Origin: Sulfuritalea sp.
GTDB taxonomy: Bacteria; Pseudomonadota; Gammaproteobacteria; Burkholderiales; Rhodocyclaceae
Assembly: GCA_023229545.1 (NCBI GenBank)
Contig: JALNZB010000029.1
Location: 11,448-42,960, forward strand
Direction: 5' to 3'
DNA length: 31,513 nucleotides
Part shown: one piece after another, positions 20,812 through 29,760 of the stretch
Position numbering within the stretch: position 1 is the stretch's first letter
Layout of the letters: the number at the start of each line of letters is the position of its first letter
Program-made: the position numbers and the translations under genes
Notes under the pieces: model-generated
The model's database searches: none
What the model was told of the DNA's origin: nothing
The model's input: only the letters and a program-made list of their open reading frames with translations

Positions 20812-22644
20812 ATGCGCCGCATTCCTTCCACCATGGCCTTGCCCGGCCCGATTCCCGATAGCCGCCACGACTGGCAGACCATCCGGACCCTGCTGCCCTA
20901 TTTGTGGGCGTGGAAGGGTCGCGTCGTCTTCGCGCTGTCCTGCCTGCTGCTGGCGAAGCTGGCCAACGTCGCGGTGCCGCTGGTGTTCAAGGACATCATC
21001 GACACCTTCACCCGGCCCGCCGCCAACGGGATGGATCAGGCGTTGCTGCTGGTGCCGCTGGGCCTCTTGGCGGCCTATGGCGCGCTGCGTTTTTCCACGG
21101 CGCTATTCACCGAACTGCGCGAAATCTTCTTCGCCCGCGTCACCCAGCGCGCGGTGCGCACCATCACCTTGCAGGTTTTCGAGCACCTGCATGCGCTGTC
21201 CCTGCGTTTTCATCTCGACCGTCAGACCGGCGGGCTGACGCGCGACATCGAACGCGGCACGCGCTCGATCGGCTCGCTGATCAGCTACACGCTGTATTCG
21301 ATCCTGCCGACGCTGGTGGAAATCACGCTGGTGCTCGGCATCCTCGGCTTCCGCTACCACCGCGACTTCACCCTGATCACGGTCTGCACGCTGGTGATCT
21401 ATGTCATTTTCACCATCATCGTCACCAACTGGCGCACGGTATTGCGGCGCGAGGTGAATGAGCTGGATTCGGCGGCCAATGTGCGCGCCGTGGATAGCCT
21501 GATCAACTTCGAGACGGTCAAATATTTCAACAACGAACGCTGGGAACACGACCGCTACGACGAGCAGATGCAGAAATGGGAAGTGGCGCAGATCAGGAGC
21601 CAGATTTCGCTGTCATGGCTCAACCTCGGCCAGTCGCTGATCATCGCCGCCGGCGTGTCGCTGATGATGTGGCGCGCCGCCATTGGCGTGGCCGCCGGCA
21701 ACATGACCGTCGGCGACATCGTGCTGGTGAATGCCTTCCTGATCCAGCTCTACATGCCGCTGAACCACCTCGGCGTGCTTTACCGCGAGATACGTCAGTC
21801 GCTGACCGACATCGAACGCATGTTCTCGCTGCTCAACAAGAACCGCGAAGTCCAGGATGCGCTCGATGCGCGGCCTTTGTTTGCCGCAGGTGAACCTGGC
21901 CCCTGCGAGATCGAGTTCGAGAATGTCGGTTTCGCCTACGAGCCGAACCGGCAGATCCTGTTCGATGTGAATTTCAAAGTCGGCGCTGGCGGTACGGTGG
22001 CCGTGGTCGGTCACAGCGGCTCGGGCAAGTCGACCCTGGCGCGGCTGCTGTTCCGCTTCTACGACACCACTTCCGGCTCGGTAAAAATCAACGGCTCGGA
22101 CTTGCGCGCCCTGCAACAGACTTCCGTGCGCGCCGCCATCGGCATCGTGCCGCAGGACACGGTGCTGTTCAACGACACGATTTTCTACAACATCCAGTAC
22201 GGCCGCCCCACGGCTCCGCATGAAGAAGTCATCGCTGCGGCCAAGGCGGCGCACATCCACGACTTCATCGAGAAACTCCCGGACGGGTACGACACGCGCG
22301 TCGGCGAGCGCGGCCTGAAACTTTCAGGCGGCGAGAAGCAGCGTGTCGCGATTGCACGGGCGCTGCTGAAGAACCCGCCGATCCTGATTTTCGACGAGGC
22401 CACCTCGGCGCTCGACTCCAAGACCGAGAAGGCCATCCAGGCGGAACTGGAACAAGCGGCCGTGGGTCGTACTACACTCATCATTGCGCATCGGCTATCG
22501 ACCGTGATGAACGCCGACGAAATTCTGGTGCTCGATGCCGGGCGTATAGTCGAGCGCGGCGCGCATCGCGCCTTGCTGGAACAAAATGGCTTGTATGCCC
22601 AGATGTGGGCCTTGCAGCAGCAGGAACAGATGATTGATGTCTGA
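20812..22644 (+). CDS. Atm1/HMT-type ABC exporter
   Basis: This 610-residue half-transporter has an N-terminal six-helix exporter domain (about 30-330) fused to an ATPase. Walker A GHSGSGKST is at 400-408, the signature is LSGGEKQR, and Walker B is ILIFDEATSALD. The segment FETVKYFNNERWEHDRYDEQM and the following helices match the Atm1/ABCB7 group, which moves glutathione-linked sulfur or metal compounds across the membrane. Lipid or drug export is less likely. Residues 390-396 (VGAGGTV), on the strand before Walker A, are encoded by dispersed-repeat copy 6. It starts at ATG 20812, or possibly ATG 20833. It stands apart from hisG by 82 bp with nothing recognisable between. Confidence 0.88.
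   Translation: MRRIPSTMALPGPIPDSRHDWQTIRTLLPYLWAWKGRVVFALSCLLLAKLANVAVPLVFKDIIDTFTRPAANGMDQALLLVPLGLLAAYGALRFSTALFTELREIFFARVTQRAVRTITLQVFEHLHALSLRFHLDRQTGGLTRDIERGTRSIGSLISYTLYSILPTLVEITLVLGILGFRYHRDFTLITVCTLVIYVIFTIIVTNWRTVLRREVNELDSAANVRAVDSLINFETVKYFNNERWEHDRYDEQMQKWEVAQIRSQISLSWLNLGQSLIIAAGVSLMMWRAAIGVAAGNMTVGDIVLVNAFLIQLYMPLNHLGVLYREIRQSLTDIERMFSLLNKNREVQDALDARPLFAAGEPGPCEIEFENVGFAYEPNRQILFDVNFKVGAGGTVAVVGHSGSGKSTLARLLFRFYDTTSGSVKINGSDLRALQQTSVRAAIGIVPQDTVLFNDTIFYNIQYGRPTAPHEEVIAAAKAAHIHDFIEKLPDGYDTRVGERGLKLSGGEKQRVAIARALLKNPPILIFDEATSALDSKTEKAIQAELEQAAVGRTTLIIAHRLSTVMNADEILVLDAGRIVERGAHRALLEQNGLYAQMWALQQQEQMIDV
21977..22000 (+). repeat. Dispersed 24-bp repeat, copy 6 (inside the ABC exporter)
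   Basis: It reads AAGTCGGCGCTGGCGGTACG followed by GTGG, in frame (VGAGGTV) immediately before the Walker A loop. Confidence 0.75.
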
Positions 22645-22665
22645 CCTATAAATCAGGAGACCGCC

Positions 22666-23577
22666 ATGAACACTCGCACCGCAACGCTTGCTTGCCTCAT
22701 TCTCGCCGCCCTCGCCGCGCCTGCCCTGGCGCAAGACGCCAGTGGCACGCTGAAGAAAATCAAGGACAACGGCAGCATCACGCTGGGCATTCGCGAATCG
22801 TCCTACCCGCTGTCCTATCTCGACGACAAACAGCAGCCGGTGGGTTATCACATCGACGTTTGCAATCGCATCGTCGATGCGATCAAGACCCGGCTCAAGC
22901 TGCCGGCGCTCAAGGTGCAGCATCAGGCGGTGACCTCGCAGAACCGCATCCCGCTGGTGACCAACGGCACCGTCGATCTCGAATGCGGCTCGACCACCAA
23001 CAACGAGGCACGGCAAAAACAGGTGGCTTTTGCGCCCACCACCTTCGTCACCAACGTGCGCATGGCGGTGAAGAAAGCGTCCGGCATCAAGAGCCTCGAC
23101 CAGCTTGCCGGCAAGCCGGTGGCGACCACCAGCGGCACCACCAGCGTGCAGTTGGTACGCGCCCACGAAAAGGGCAAGGGCATCGATTTCAAGGAGGTCT
23201 ATGGCAAGGATCACGCCGACGCCTTCCTGATGCTGGAAACCGACCGCGCCGTGGCCTTCGTCCTCGACGACAACCTGCTCGCCGGCCTCATCGTCAGCTC
23301 CAAGTCGCCAGCCGATTACGCCATCGTCGGCGAAGTGCTCAACATCGAACCGATTGCCATCATGCTGCGTCGCGACGATCCCGCCTTCAAGAAACTGGTC
23401 AATGAAGCCGTCATCGGCCTGATGAAAAGCGGCGAACTGGACAAGCTCTACACGCGCTGGTTCCTCTCGCCGATTCCGCCGAAGAACGTCAGCATGAATT
23501 TCCCGATGAGCGAAGCTTTGAAGCACCTCATCAAGGCGCCGAACGACGCGCCGGCCGAGAGCTTCAACAAGAAGTAA
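22666..23577 (+). CDS. gltI: Glutamate/aspartate ABC transporter, periplasmic binding protein
   Basis: This 303-residue exported protein has a clear signal peptide (cleavage near ALA-QD, residue 22). Family 3 solute-binding features follow: GSITLGIRESSYPLSYLDD, PVGYHIDVCNRIVDAI, VDLECGSTTNNEAR and GSGELDKLYTRWF-like C-terminal helices. The STTNNEAR segment is characteristic of the glutamate/aspartate group (GltI). It has a good ribosome site, AGGAG. It is the first gene of gltIJKL; the 61-bp gap to gltJ holds a dispersed repeat copy, which may set different levels of the binding protein and the membrane parts. Confidence 0.93.
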   Translation: MNTRTATLACLILAALAAPALAQDASGTLKKIKDNGSITLGIRESSYPLSYLDDKQQPVGYHIDVCNRIVDAIKTRLKLPALKVQHQAVTSQNRIPLVTNGTVDLECGSTTNNEARQKQVAFAPTTFVTNVRMAVKKASGIKSLDQLAGKPVATTSGTTSVQLVRAHEKGKGIDFKEVYGKDHADAFLMLETDRAVAFVLDDNLLAGLIVSSKSPADYAIVGEVLNIEPIAIMLRRDDPAFKKLVNEAVIGLMKSGELDKLYTRWFLSPIPPKNVSMNFPMSEALKHLIKAPNDAPAESFNKK

Positions 23578-23602
23578 GAGTCGGCGCTGGCGGTACGGCG
23601 AT
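23578..23602 (+). repeat. Dispersed 24-bp repeat, copy 7 (gltI-gltJ gap)
   Basis: It reads GAGTCGGCGCTGGCGGTACG followed by GCGAT, beginning at the base after the gltI stop codon. It is the closest copy to the consensus. Confidence 0.85.
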
Positions 23603-23638
23603 TCTTTTCGCCGTTCGCCGTCCCGACCGACCCCAAGC

Positions 23639-24376
23639 ATGAACTACCACTGGAACTGGGGCATTTTCCTCGAGCAGGTCAAGTCGGGCGACGAGACCTA
23701 TGTCGACTGGCTGGTGACCGGGCTGGGCTGGACGCTCGCGGTATCCCTGACCGCCTGGATTATCGCGCTCTCAATCGGCATAGCCGTCGGCGCGTTGCGC
23801 ACCACGCCTTCGCGCCTGCTGGTGCTGCTGGCGAATGCCTGGGTCGAGCTGTTCCGCAACATCCCGCTGCTGGTGCAGATGTTCCTCTGGTTTTTCGTCG
23901 TGCCCGAATTCCTGCCGCGCGACTGGTCGCTGTGGGTCAAGCAGGACATGCCGGCCAAGGAGTTCGTCACCGCCGCGCTGTGCCTGGGTTTCTTCACTTC
24001 GTCGCGCGTCGCCGAACAGGTGCGCGCCGGCGTCGGCAGCCTGCCGCGCGGCCAACGCGATGCGGCCCTCGCCCTTGGCCTGACGCTGCCCCAGGCCTAC
24101 CGCCAGGTGATCCTGCCGCAGGCCTTGCGCATCGTCATACCGCCGCTGACCTCGGAGTTCATGAACGTGTTCAAGAACTCCTCGGTGGCCTTCGCCATCG
24201 GCGTGCTGGAGCTGACCTTTCAGGCGCGGCAGATGCAGGAGGATTCGGAGCAGGGCATCGAAACCTATCTGGCGGTGACGCTGCTCTATTTCATCTGCGC
24301 CTTCACCGCCAACCGCGGCATGGCGCTGATCGAGGCCCGCACGCGGGTGCCGGGCCTGATCGCGCGGACCGGCTGA
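23639..24376 (+). CDS. gltJ: Glutamate/aspartate ABC transporter permease GltJ
   Basis: This 245-residue polar amino acid permease has about five transmembrane helices. The inner-membrane EAA loop appears as GQRDAALALGLTLPQAYRQVILPQALRIVIPPL, and the HisM-type ELFRNIPLLVQMF segment is present. It forms the channel with GltK. No convincing ribosome site precedes ATG 23639, so its translation could be weaker than that of gltI. gltK begins two bases after its stop. Confidence 0.93.
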   Translation: MNYHWNWGIFLEQVKSGDETYVDWLVTGLGWTLAVSLTAWIIALSIGIAVGALRTTPSRLLVLLANAWVELFRNIPLLVQMFLWFFVVPEFLPRDWSLWVKQDMPAKEFVTAALCLGFFTSSRVAEQVRAGVGSLPRGQRDAALALGLTLPQAYRQVILPQALRIVIPPLTSEFMNVFKNSSVAFAIGVLELTFQARQMQEDSEQGIETYLAVTLLYFICAFTANRGMALIEARTRVPGLIARTG

Positions 24377-24378
24377 AC

Positions 24379-25041
24379 ATGGGCGAATTCGACTTCAGCG
24401 TCTGGCAACCCAGCCTGCCCTTCATCCGCGACGGCCTGCTGTTCACGCTGCGACTGACGCTGGTGGCGATGAGCGGCGGCATCGTCATCGGCACCTTGCT
24501 GGCCCTCGCCCGGCTCTCCCCCATCGCGCCGCTGTCGCGCATCGCCGGCGCCTACGTTGACCTGATGCGCTCGATTCCGCTGGTGTTGGTGATCCTCTGG
24601 TTCTTCCTGGTCATCCCTTTCATCACCGGCTCGCCGGTCGGCGCGGAAACCTCCGCCGTCATCACCTTCACCGCCTTCGAGGCCGCCTTCTATTGCGAGA
24701 TCATGCGTTCCGGCATCCAGAGCGTGCCGCGCGGCCAGGTCGATGCCGCCCAGGCGCTGGGCCTCGGCCAGGCGCAAACCATGGTCCATGTGATACTGCC
24801 GCAAGCGGTGCGCAACATGATCCCGGTGCTACTGACGCAGACCATCGTGCTGTTCCAGGACACCTCGCTGGTGTATGCCATCGGCGCCAAGGACATGCTC
24901 AAGGCGGCCGACGTGGTCGGCAAGAACTACAACCGACCCGTTGAAATGATCATGCTCTCGGCCCTGATCTACTTCGCCATCTGCTTCAGCCTGTCGCTGG
25001 CCGTGAAGCAGTTGCAAAAACGCGTCGCCATCATTCGCTGA
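24379..25041 (+). CDS. gltK: Glutamate/aspartate ABC transporter permease GltK
   Basis: This second permease subunit has 220 residues and five predicted helices. The coupling loop is GQVDAAQALGLGQAQTMVHVILPQAV and the conserved LMRSIPLVLVILWFF precedes it. The start at ATG 24379 (MGEFDFSVW) follows gltJ closely; the frame is open further upstream (from 23932) but that part overlaps gltJ and is not coding. gltL follows after 8 bp with an AAGGA ribosome site. Confidence 0.93.
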   Translation: MGEFDFSVWQPSLPFIRDGLLFTLRLTLVAMSGGIVIGTLLALARLSPIAPLSRIAGAYVDLMRSIPLVLVILWFFLVIPFITGSPVGAETSAVITFTAFEAAFYCEIMRSGIQSVPRGQVDAAQALGLGQAQTMVHVILPQAVRNMIPVLLTQTIVLFQDTSLVYAIGAKDMLKAADVVGKNYNRPVEMIMLSALIYFAICFSLSLAVKQLQKRVAIIR

Positions 25042-25049
25042 AGGACAAC

Positions 25050-25778
25050 ATGATCGAAATCCGCAATGTCTCGAAATGGTACGGCCCGACCCAGGTGCTG
25101 GCCGACGCCAGCACTCATGTCGCCAAGGGCGAAGTGGTGGTGGTTTGCGGCCCGTCGGGTTCTGGCAAGTCGACGCTGATCAAGTGCGTGAACGGCCTGG
25201 AGCCTTTCCAGCAGGGCACCATCACGGTCGATGGCATTTCCGTGGGCGACCCGAAGACCGATCTGCCGCGACTGCGGGCACGCGTCGGCATGGTGTTCCA
25301 GCACTTCGAGCTGTTCCCGCACATGAGCGTCGAACGGAACCTGGCCCTGGCACAGATCAAGGTACTCGGTCGCAGCAAGGAAGAGGCTGCCGCGCGCGGT
25401 GTCGCGCTGCTCGACCGCGTCGGCCTGCGTGCGCATGCGCACAAGTTTCCCGGCCAGCTTTCCGGCGGCCAGCAGCAGCGCGTGGCGATTGCCCGCGCCC
25501 TGGCGATGGACCCGATCTGCCTGCTGTTCGACGAACCGACCTCGGCACTCGACCCGGAAATGATCGGCGAGGTGCTCGATGTCATGGTCGAGCTGGCGCA
25601 GGAGGGCATGACCATGGTGTGCGTCACCCACGAGATGGGCTTTGCCCGCAAGGTGGCGAAACGCGTGGTGTTCATGGATCACGGCGAAATCGTCGAGGAC
25701 GCGCCCGCCGCCCGGTTCTTCGACACCCCGGCCAGCGAGCGGGCGAAAACATTTCTCGCCCGCATCCTGCACCACTGA
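25050..25778 (+). CDS. gltL: Glutamate/aspartate ABC transporter ATPase GltL
   Basis: This 242-residue ATPase of the polar amino acid uptake family has Walker A GPSGSGKST near residue 32, a Q-loop in MVFQHFELFPHMS, the signature LSGGQQQRVAIARA and Walker B LLFDEPTSALDPEM, with the H-loop in CVTHEMGFA. It powers GltJK. The short C-terminus ending ERAKTFLARILHH is typical. ppc starts 18 bp later. Confidence 0.95.
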   Translation: MIEIRNVSKWYGPTQVLADASTHVAKGEVVVVCGPSGSGKSTLIKCVNGLEPFQQGTITVDGISVGDPKTDLPRLRARVGMVFQHFELFPHMSVERNLALAQIKVLGRSKEEAAARGVALLDRVGLRAHAHKFPGQLSGGQQQRVAIARALAMDPICLLFDEPTSALDPEMIGEVLDVMVELAQEGMTMVCVTHEMGFARKVAKRVVFMDHGEIVEDAPAARFFDTPASERAKTFLARILHH

Positions 25779-25796
25779 TTACTGCGATTACAAATA

Positions 25797-28556
25797 ATGA
25801 CCACACCCAGCCCCGGCAAGAATCGGCCCCTGCGCGACGACATCCGCGAACTCGGTCGTCTGCTCGGCGACACCGTGCGCGAGCAGGAAGGCGTTGCGGC
25901 GTTCGAGCGCGTCGAGCAGATCCGCCGGCTCGCCCTGCGCTCCCATCGCGATGACGATGCCGCCGCACGCGAGCAAATGGAGGGGCTGCTGCACGAATTG
26001 CCGCGCGAGGGCACCAACCAGGTGGTGCGCGCCTTCAGTTATTTTTTGCATCTGACCAACATCGCCGAGGATCAGGACCACATCCGCCGTGCGCGCGCCG
26101 ACGCCCTCGCCGCCGCGCCGCCGCGCGAGGGCAGCATGGCCCTGTCGCTGCAACGAGCGCTCGCCGCCGGTATCGACGCCGGGCAACTGGCCGGCTTCTT
26201 CGCCGGGGCGCTGATCCGCCCGGTGCTCACCGCGCACCCGACCGAAGTGCAGCGCAAGAGCATCCTCGATTGCCAATGGAAAATTGCGCGCCTGCTCGAT
26301 CTGCGCGACCGCACCCAGTTGTCGCCGCAGGAGCAGGCGGAGCACGCCGAAGGCCTGCGCCGCGCCGTGCTGCGCCTGTGGCAGACACGCATGCTGCGGC
26401 GCGCCAGGCTGTCGGTGATGGACGAGGTCAATAACGCGTTGTCCTTCTACGACACCACCTTCCTGCGCGAACTGCCGCGACTGTACAACGCGCTGGAGGA
26501 CCACCTCGCCGCCGCCGTTCCGGGCTGGCAAGCGGCCGAACTGCCGCCCTTTCTGCTGCCCGGCTCGTGGATCGGCGGCGACCGCGACGGCAATCCTTTC
26601 GTCACCGCCGAAATGCTGGCGAGCGCCATGCAGGCGCAAAGCCGCAAGGCCATCGGCCATCTGCTGGAGCAACTGCACCTGCTGGGCTCCGAACTGTCGA
26701 CCACGACCTCGCTGATCTCGGTGCCCAACATCGAACTGATGACCCTGTCCGAGCAGTCGCCCGACCGCAGCCCGCATCGCGCGGACGAACCCTATCGGCG
26801 CGCCATCGCGGGCTTTTACGCGCGGCTGGCGGCGACCGCGCTGCGGCTCGACAATCTCGAAGCGCCGCACCATGCCGTGGCGGAGGCCGAACCCTACGCC
26901 ACGGCAGCCGAGTTCGCCGCCGACCTCGACGTGCTGCACCGCGCCCTCATCAGCCATCACTGCGGTCTGCTCGGGCGCGGCCGCCTGCGCCGGATGCGCC
27001 ATGCCGTCGCCATTTTCGGCTTTCATCTGGCGCCCCTCGACCTGCGCCAGAACTCGGACGTGCATGCGCGCACCGTGGCCGAGCTGCTGGCCGTCGCCCG
27101 TCCCGGCGTCGACTATTTGGCCCTCGACGAAGAGGCGCGCATCGCGCTGCTGCTGGAGGAACTCGCCACGCCGCGCCCGCTGGCCGCGCCCGGCATCGAT
27201 TACTCGGCGGAGACCCGCAGCGAGCTGGCGATTTTCCGCACCGCGCGCGGCATCCACCAGCACTACGGCAAGGCCGCCATCGAGAACGTCATCATCTCGA
27301 AAGCCGATGGCGTTTCCGACATCCTCGAAGTCGCCGTACTGTTGAAGGAAGTCGGCCTGCTGCGACCGCTGCAACACGCACTCGATGTGAATATCGTGCC
27401 GTTGTTTGAAACCATCGGCGACCTGACCCATGCCGGCGAAATAATGGAGCGGCTGCTGGCGATTCCGCTGTACAAGCGCCTGCTCGGTTCGCGCCGCGAT
27501 TTGCAGGAAGTCATGCTCGGCTATTCCGACAGCAACAAGGACGGCGGCTTCCTGACTTCGGGCTGGTCGCTGTATCGCGCCGAAATCGTGCTGACGGAGG
27601 TCTTCGCCCGCCATGGCGTCACGCTGCGCCTGTTCCACGGTCGCGGCGGTTCGGTCGGTCGCGGCGGCGGGCCAAGTTACCAGGCCATCCTGGCGCAACC
27701 GCAGGGCGCCGTGCAGGGCCAGATTCGCATCACCGAACAGGGCGAAGTGATCGCCTCGAAGTACGCCAACCCGGAACTCGGTCGGCACAACCTGGAAATA
27801 CTCGCCGCCGCCACGCTCGAAGCCACCTTACTGGGGCACGAGCACGATGCGCCGCGCCCGGAATTCCTCGCCGCGATGGAAGAACTTTCGGCCACGGCCT
27901 TTGCCGCCTACCGCCGGATGGTTTTCGACACGCCCGGCTTCGAGCGCTATTTTTGGGAGTCCACCGTCATCGCTGAAATCGCCGCGCTCAACATCGGCAG
28001 CCGGCCCGCTTCGCGCAGCAAGACCACCGCCATCGAAGACCTGCGCGCGATTCCCTGGGTGTTCTCCTGGGCGCAATGCCGCCTGATGCTGCCGGGCTGG
28101 TTCGGCTTCGGCGCGGCGGTGGCGGCGTGGCGTGAAAAACATGGCGACGCCGGCATGGCGTTGCTGAGCGAGATGAATCGCGAGTGGGGCTTCTTCCGCA
28201 CCCTGCTGTCGAACATGGACATGGTGCTGGCCAAGAGCGACATTGCGATTGCCGAACGCTACTCGCAACTGGTGACGGACGAGAAGCTGCGCGATGCCAT
28301 CTTCCCGCGCCTCAAGGCCGAGTGGCGGGCGTCCATCGACGGCTTGCTACTGATCACCGGGCAGCGCGAACTGCTCGACGGCAGCCCGCCGCTGCAGCAC
28401 TCGATCCGCAACCGCTTTCCGTATCTCGATCCGCTCAACCACATCCAGATCGAACTGCTGCGCCGCCATCGTTCCGGCGAAACCGACGACCGCGTGCAGC
28501 GCGGCATTCACCTGACCATCAACGGCATCGCGGCGGGGCTGCGCAACAGCGGCTGA
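25797..28556 (+). CDS. ppc: Phosphoenolpyruvate carboxylase
   Basis: It carboxylates PEP to oxaloacetate, replenishing the TCA cycle. It has 919 residues, full length. Key motifs are present: LTAHPTEVQRKS (catalytic H147), GSWIGGDRDGNPFVT, YSDSNKDGGF, the FHGRGGSVGRGGGP loop, and the C-terminal GLRNSG used in aspartate inhibition. Codon use matches its neighbours. No clear ribosome site stands before ATG 25797, and the 18-bp spacing from gltL suggests co-transcription. Coupling aspartate/glutamate uptake with oxaloacetate supply is metabolically sensible but inferred. It converges with clsB across 21 bp and no terminator is visible there. Confidence 0.97.
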   Translation: MTTPSPGKNRPLRDDIRELGRLLGDTVREQEGVAAFERVEQIRRLALRSHRDDDAAAREQMEGLLHELPREGTNQVVRAFSYFLHLTNIAEDQDHIRRARADALAAAPPREGSMALSLQRALAAGIDAGQLAGFFAGALIRPVLTAHPTEVQRKSILDCQWKIARLLDLRDRTQLSPQEQAEHAEGLRRAVLRLWQTRMLRRARLSVMDEVNNALSFYDTTFLRELPRLYNALEDHLAAAVPGWQAAELPPFLLPGSWIGGDRDGNPFVTAEMLASAMQAQSRKAIGHLLEQLHLLGSELSTTTSLISVPNIELMTLSEQSPDRSPHRADEPYRRAIAGFYARLAATALRLDNLEAPHHAVAEAEPYATAAEFAADLDVLHRALISHHCGLLGRGRLRRMRHAVAIFGFHLAPLDLRQNSDVHARTVAELLAVARPGVDYLALDEEARIALLLEELATPRPLAAPGIDYSAETRSELAIFRTARGIHQHYGKAAIENVIISKADGVSDILEVAVLLKEVGLLRPLQHALDVNIVPLFETIGDLTHAGEIMERLLAIPLYKRLLGSRRDLQEVMLGYSDSNKDGGFLTSGWSLYRAEIVLTEVFARHGVTLRLFHGRGGSVGRGGGPSYQAILAQPQGAVQGQIRITEQGEVIASKYANPELGRHNLEILAAATLEATLLGHEHDAPRPEFLAAMEELSATAFAAYRRMVFDTPGFERYFWESTVIAEIAALNIGSRPASRSKTTAIEDLRAIPWVFSWAQCRLMLPGWFGFGAAVAAWREKHGDAGMALLSEMNREWGFFRTLLSNMDMVLAKSDIAIAERYSQLVTDEKLRDAIFPRLKAEWRASIDGLLLITGQRELLDGSPPLQHSIRNRFPYLDPLNHIQIELLRRHRSGETDDRVQRGIHLTINGIAAGLRNSG

Positions 28557-28577
28557 TCGCTGCCGCCGGCACCACCG

Positions 28578-29747
28578 CTAATCCGAGTACTGCTTTCCGC
28601 CGTAGCGCGAGACGCCGATCAGGAAGCGCACCAGGCTGTAGGCGGCGGCGCTGGCGAGACGCATCAACCAGGAACGATGGCGCTGACCCTCGGCCCGGAC
28701 TTCCCTGGAGGCGCCTTCGATGGCGCCTTCGAGGCTGGCCCGCAATGTTCTGGCGAACACGGCATCGCGCACCAGCACATTGGCTTCGCGCGACAGCAGC
28801 AGGCTGAAGGGGTCGATGTTGGAGGAGCCGACGGTCGCCCAATGGCCATCGATCACCGCCACCTTGGCATGCAGAAAAGCCTTTTCGTATTCAAAAACGC
28901 GCACGCCCGCCGCCAGCATGCGGTCATAAAGCGACTGCGTCGCATAGTGCAGCAGGACGTATTCGACGCGGCCCTGCAACAGCAGTTTGACACTCACGCC
29001 ACGTTTTGCCGCCGCCAGCAGCGTCTTGCGAAAGCGCCGACCGGGAAGAAAATAGGCGCTGGAAATCACGATTTCGCGCCGGGCGCGATTGATCGCCGCC
29101 AGATAGGCGTTTTCGATATCGCGCCGATGACGCAGGTTGTCGCGGATCAGCAGTGCGGCCTCGGTCGTGCCGTGGATGGCCGCTACCGGCGGCAGCATGG
29201 CGGGTGGTGGCGGACGGCGGCCGAGGCGCGCCCAGCGCACCAGTCGCCAGACATGCCGCATTTCGGTATGGATGCGCGTTGCCAGCGGGCCTTCGATGCG
29301 CACCGCGTAATCGAAGCGCGCCGACGCCGACCTGCCATCGTCGAAATCATCGAGCACATTGATGCCGCCGACAAAGGCCGTGCCGCCATCGACCACCACC
29401 AGTTTGCGGTGCAGCCGGCGCAGGCGATGACGCCTGATGCGGGTTTGCCCCACCTCGGGCCGATAGGTCATCACCTCGACGCCGTCAGCCGCCAGCGATG
29501 TTCCAAGGCCCGCCGCAAACTCGCGCGCGCCGAAGCCATCCACCAGCACGCGCACCGCGACGCCTCGCTGCGCGGCACGCGTCAGCGCAGCGGCCACCCG
29601 CCGTCCGGTGCTGTCATCGGCAAAAATGTAGGCTTCGAGATGCACCTCATGCAGCGCGGCGTCGATCGCGGCGATCAGCGCCGGAAAGTACTCGGCGCCC
29701 GATTCGAGCAGTTGCAGCTTGTTGCCCGGAAGAAAGTCGGCGCTCAC
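28578..29747 (-). CDS. clsB: Cardiolipin synthase B-like phospholipase D protein
   Basis: This 389-residue PLD-superfamily protein has two HKD motifs: H113-K115-D120 in LHRKLVVVDGGTAFVGG and H293-K295-D300 in LHAKVAVIDGHWATVGSSNID. It lacks the N-terminal transmembrane helices of ClsA. The adjacent EEP-family gene corresponds to the enterobacterial ybhP-ybhO(clsB) pair, so phospholipid synthesis (cardiolipin or phosphatidylglycerol) is the best call. The start is GTG 29747, overlapping the upstream stop as GTGA; this junction lies inside a degenerate copy of the dispersed repeat. An in-frame ATG at 29810 would overlap the upstream gene by 67 bp and adds a non-homologous tail, so it is less likely. 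Confidence 0.9.
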   Translation of the reverse strand: MSADFLPGNKLQLLESGAEYFPALIAAIDAALHEVHLEAYIFADDSTGRRVAAALTRAAQRGVAVRVLVDGFGAREFAAGLGTSLAADGVEVMTYRPEVGQTRIRRHRLRRLHRKLVVVDGGTAFVGGINVLDDFDDGRSASARFDYAVRIEGPLATRIHTEMRHVWRLVRWARLGRRPPPPAMLPPVAAIHGTTEAALLIRDNLRHRRDIENAYLAAINRARREIVISSAYFLPGRRFRKTLLAAAKRGVSVKLLLQGRVEYVLLHYATQSLYDRMLAAGVRVFEYEKAFLHAKVAVIDGHWATVGSSNIDPFSLLLSREANVLVRDAVFARTLRASLEGAIEGASREVRAEGQRHRSWLMRLASAAAYSLVRFLIGVSRYGGKQYSD

Positions 29748-29760
29748 GGGACGGCGATTT
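29733..29760 (+). repeat. Dispersed 24-bp repeat, copy 8 (start/stop junction)
   Basis: It reads AAAGTCGGCGCTCACGGGAC followed by GGCGATTT. It differs from the consensus at two positions of the core; one of the changes creates the GTGA that ends the ybhP-like gene and starts clsB. Confidence 0.7.

Noticed and set aside
25788..27788. Long open frame on the minus strand opposite ppc
   Set aside because: Same cause: antisense of a conserved high-GC gene with clear ppc motifs on the plus strand.
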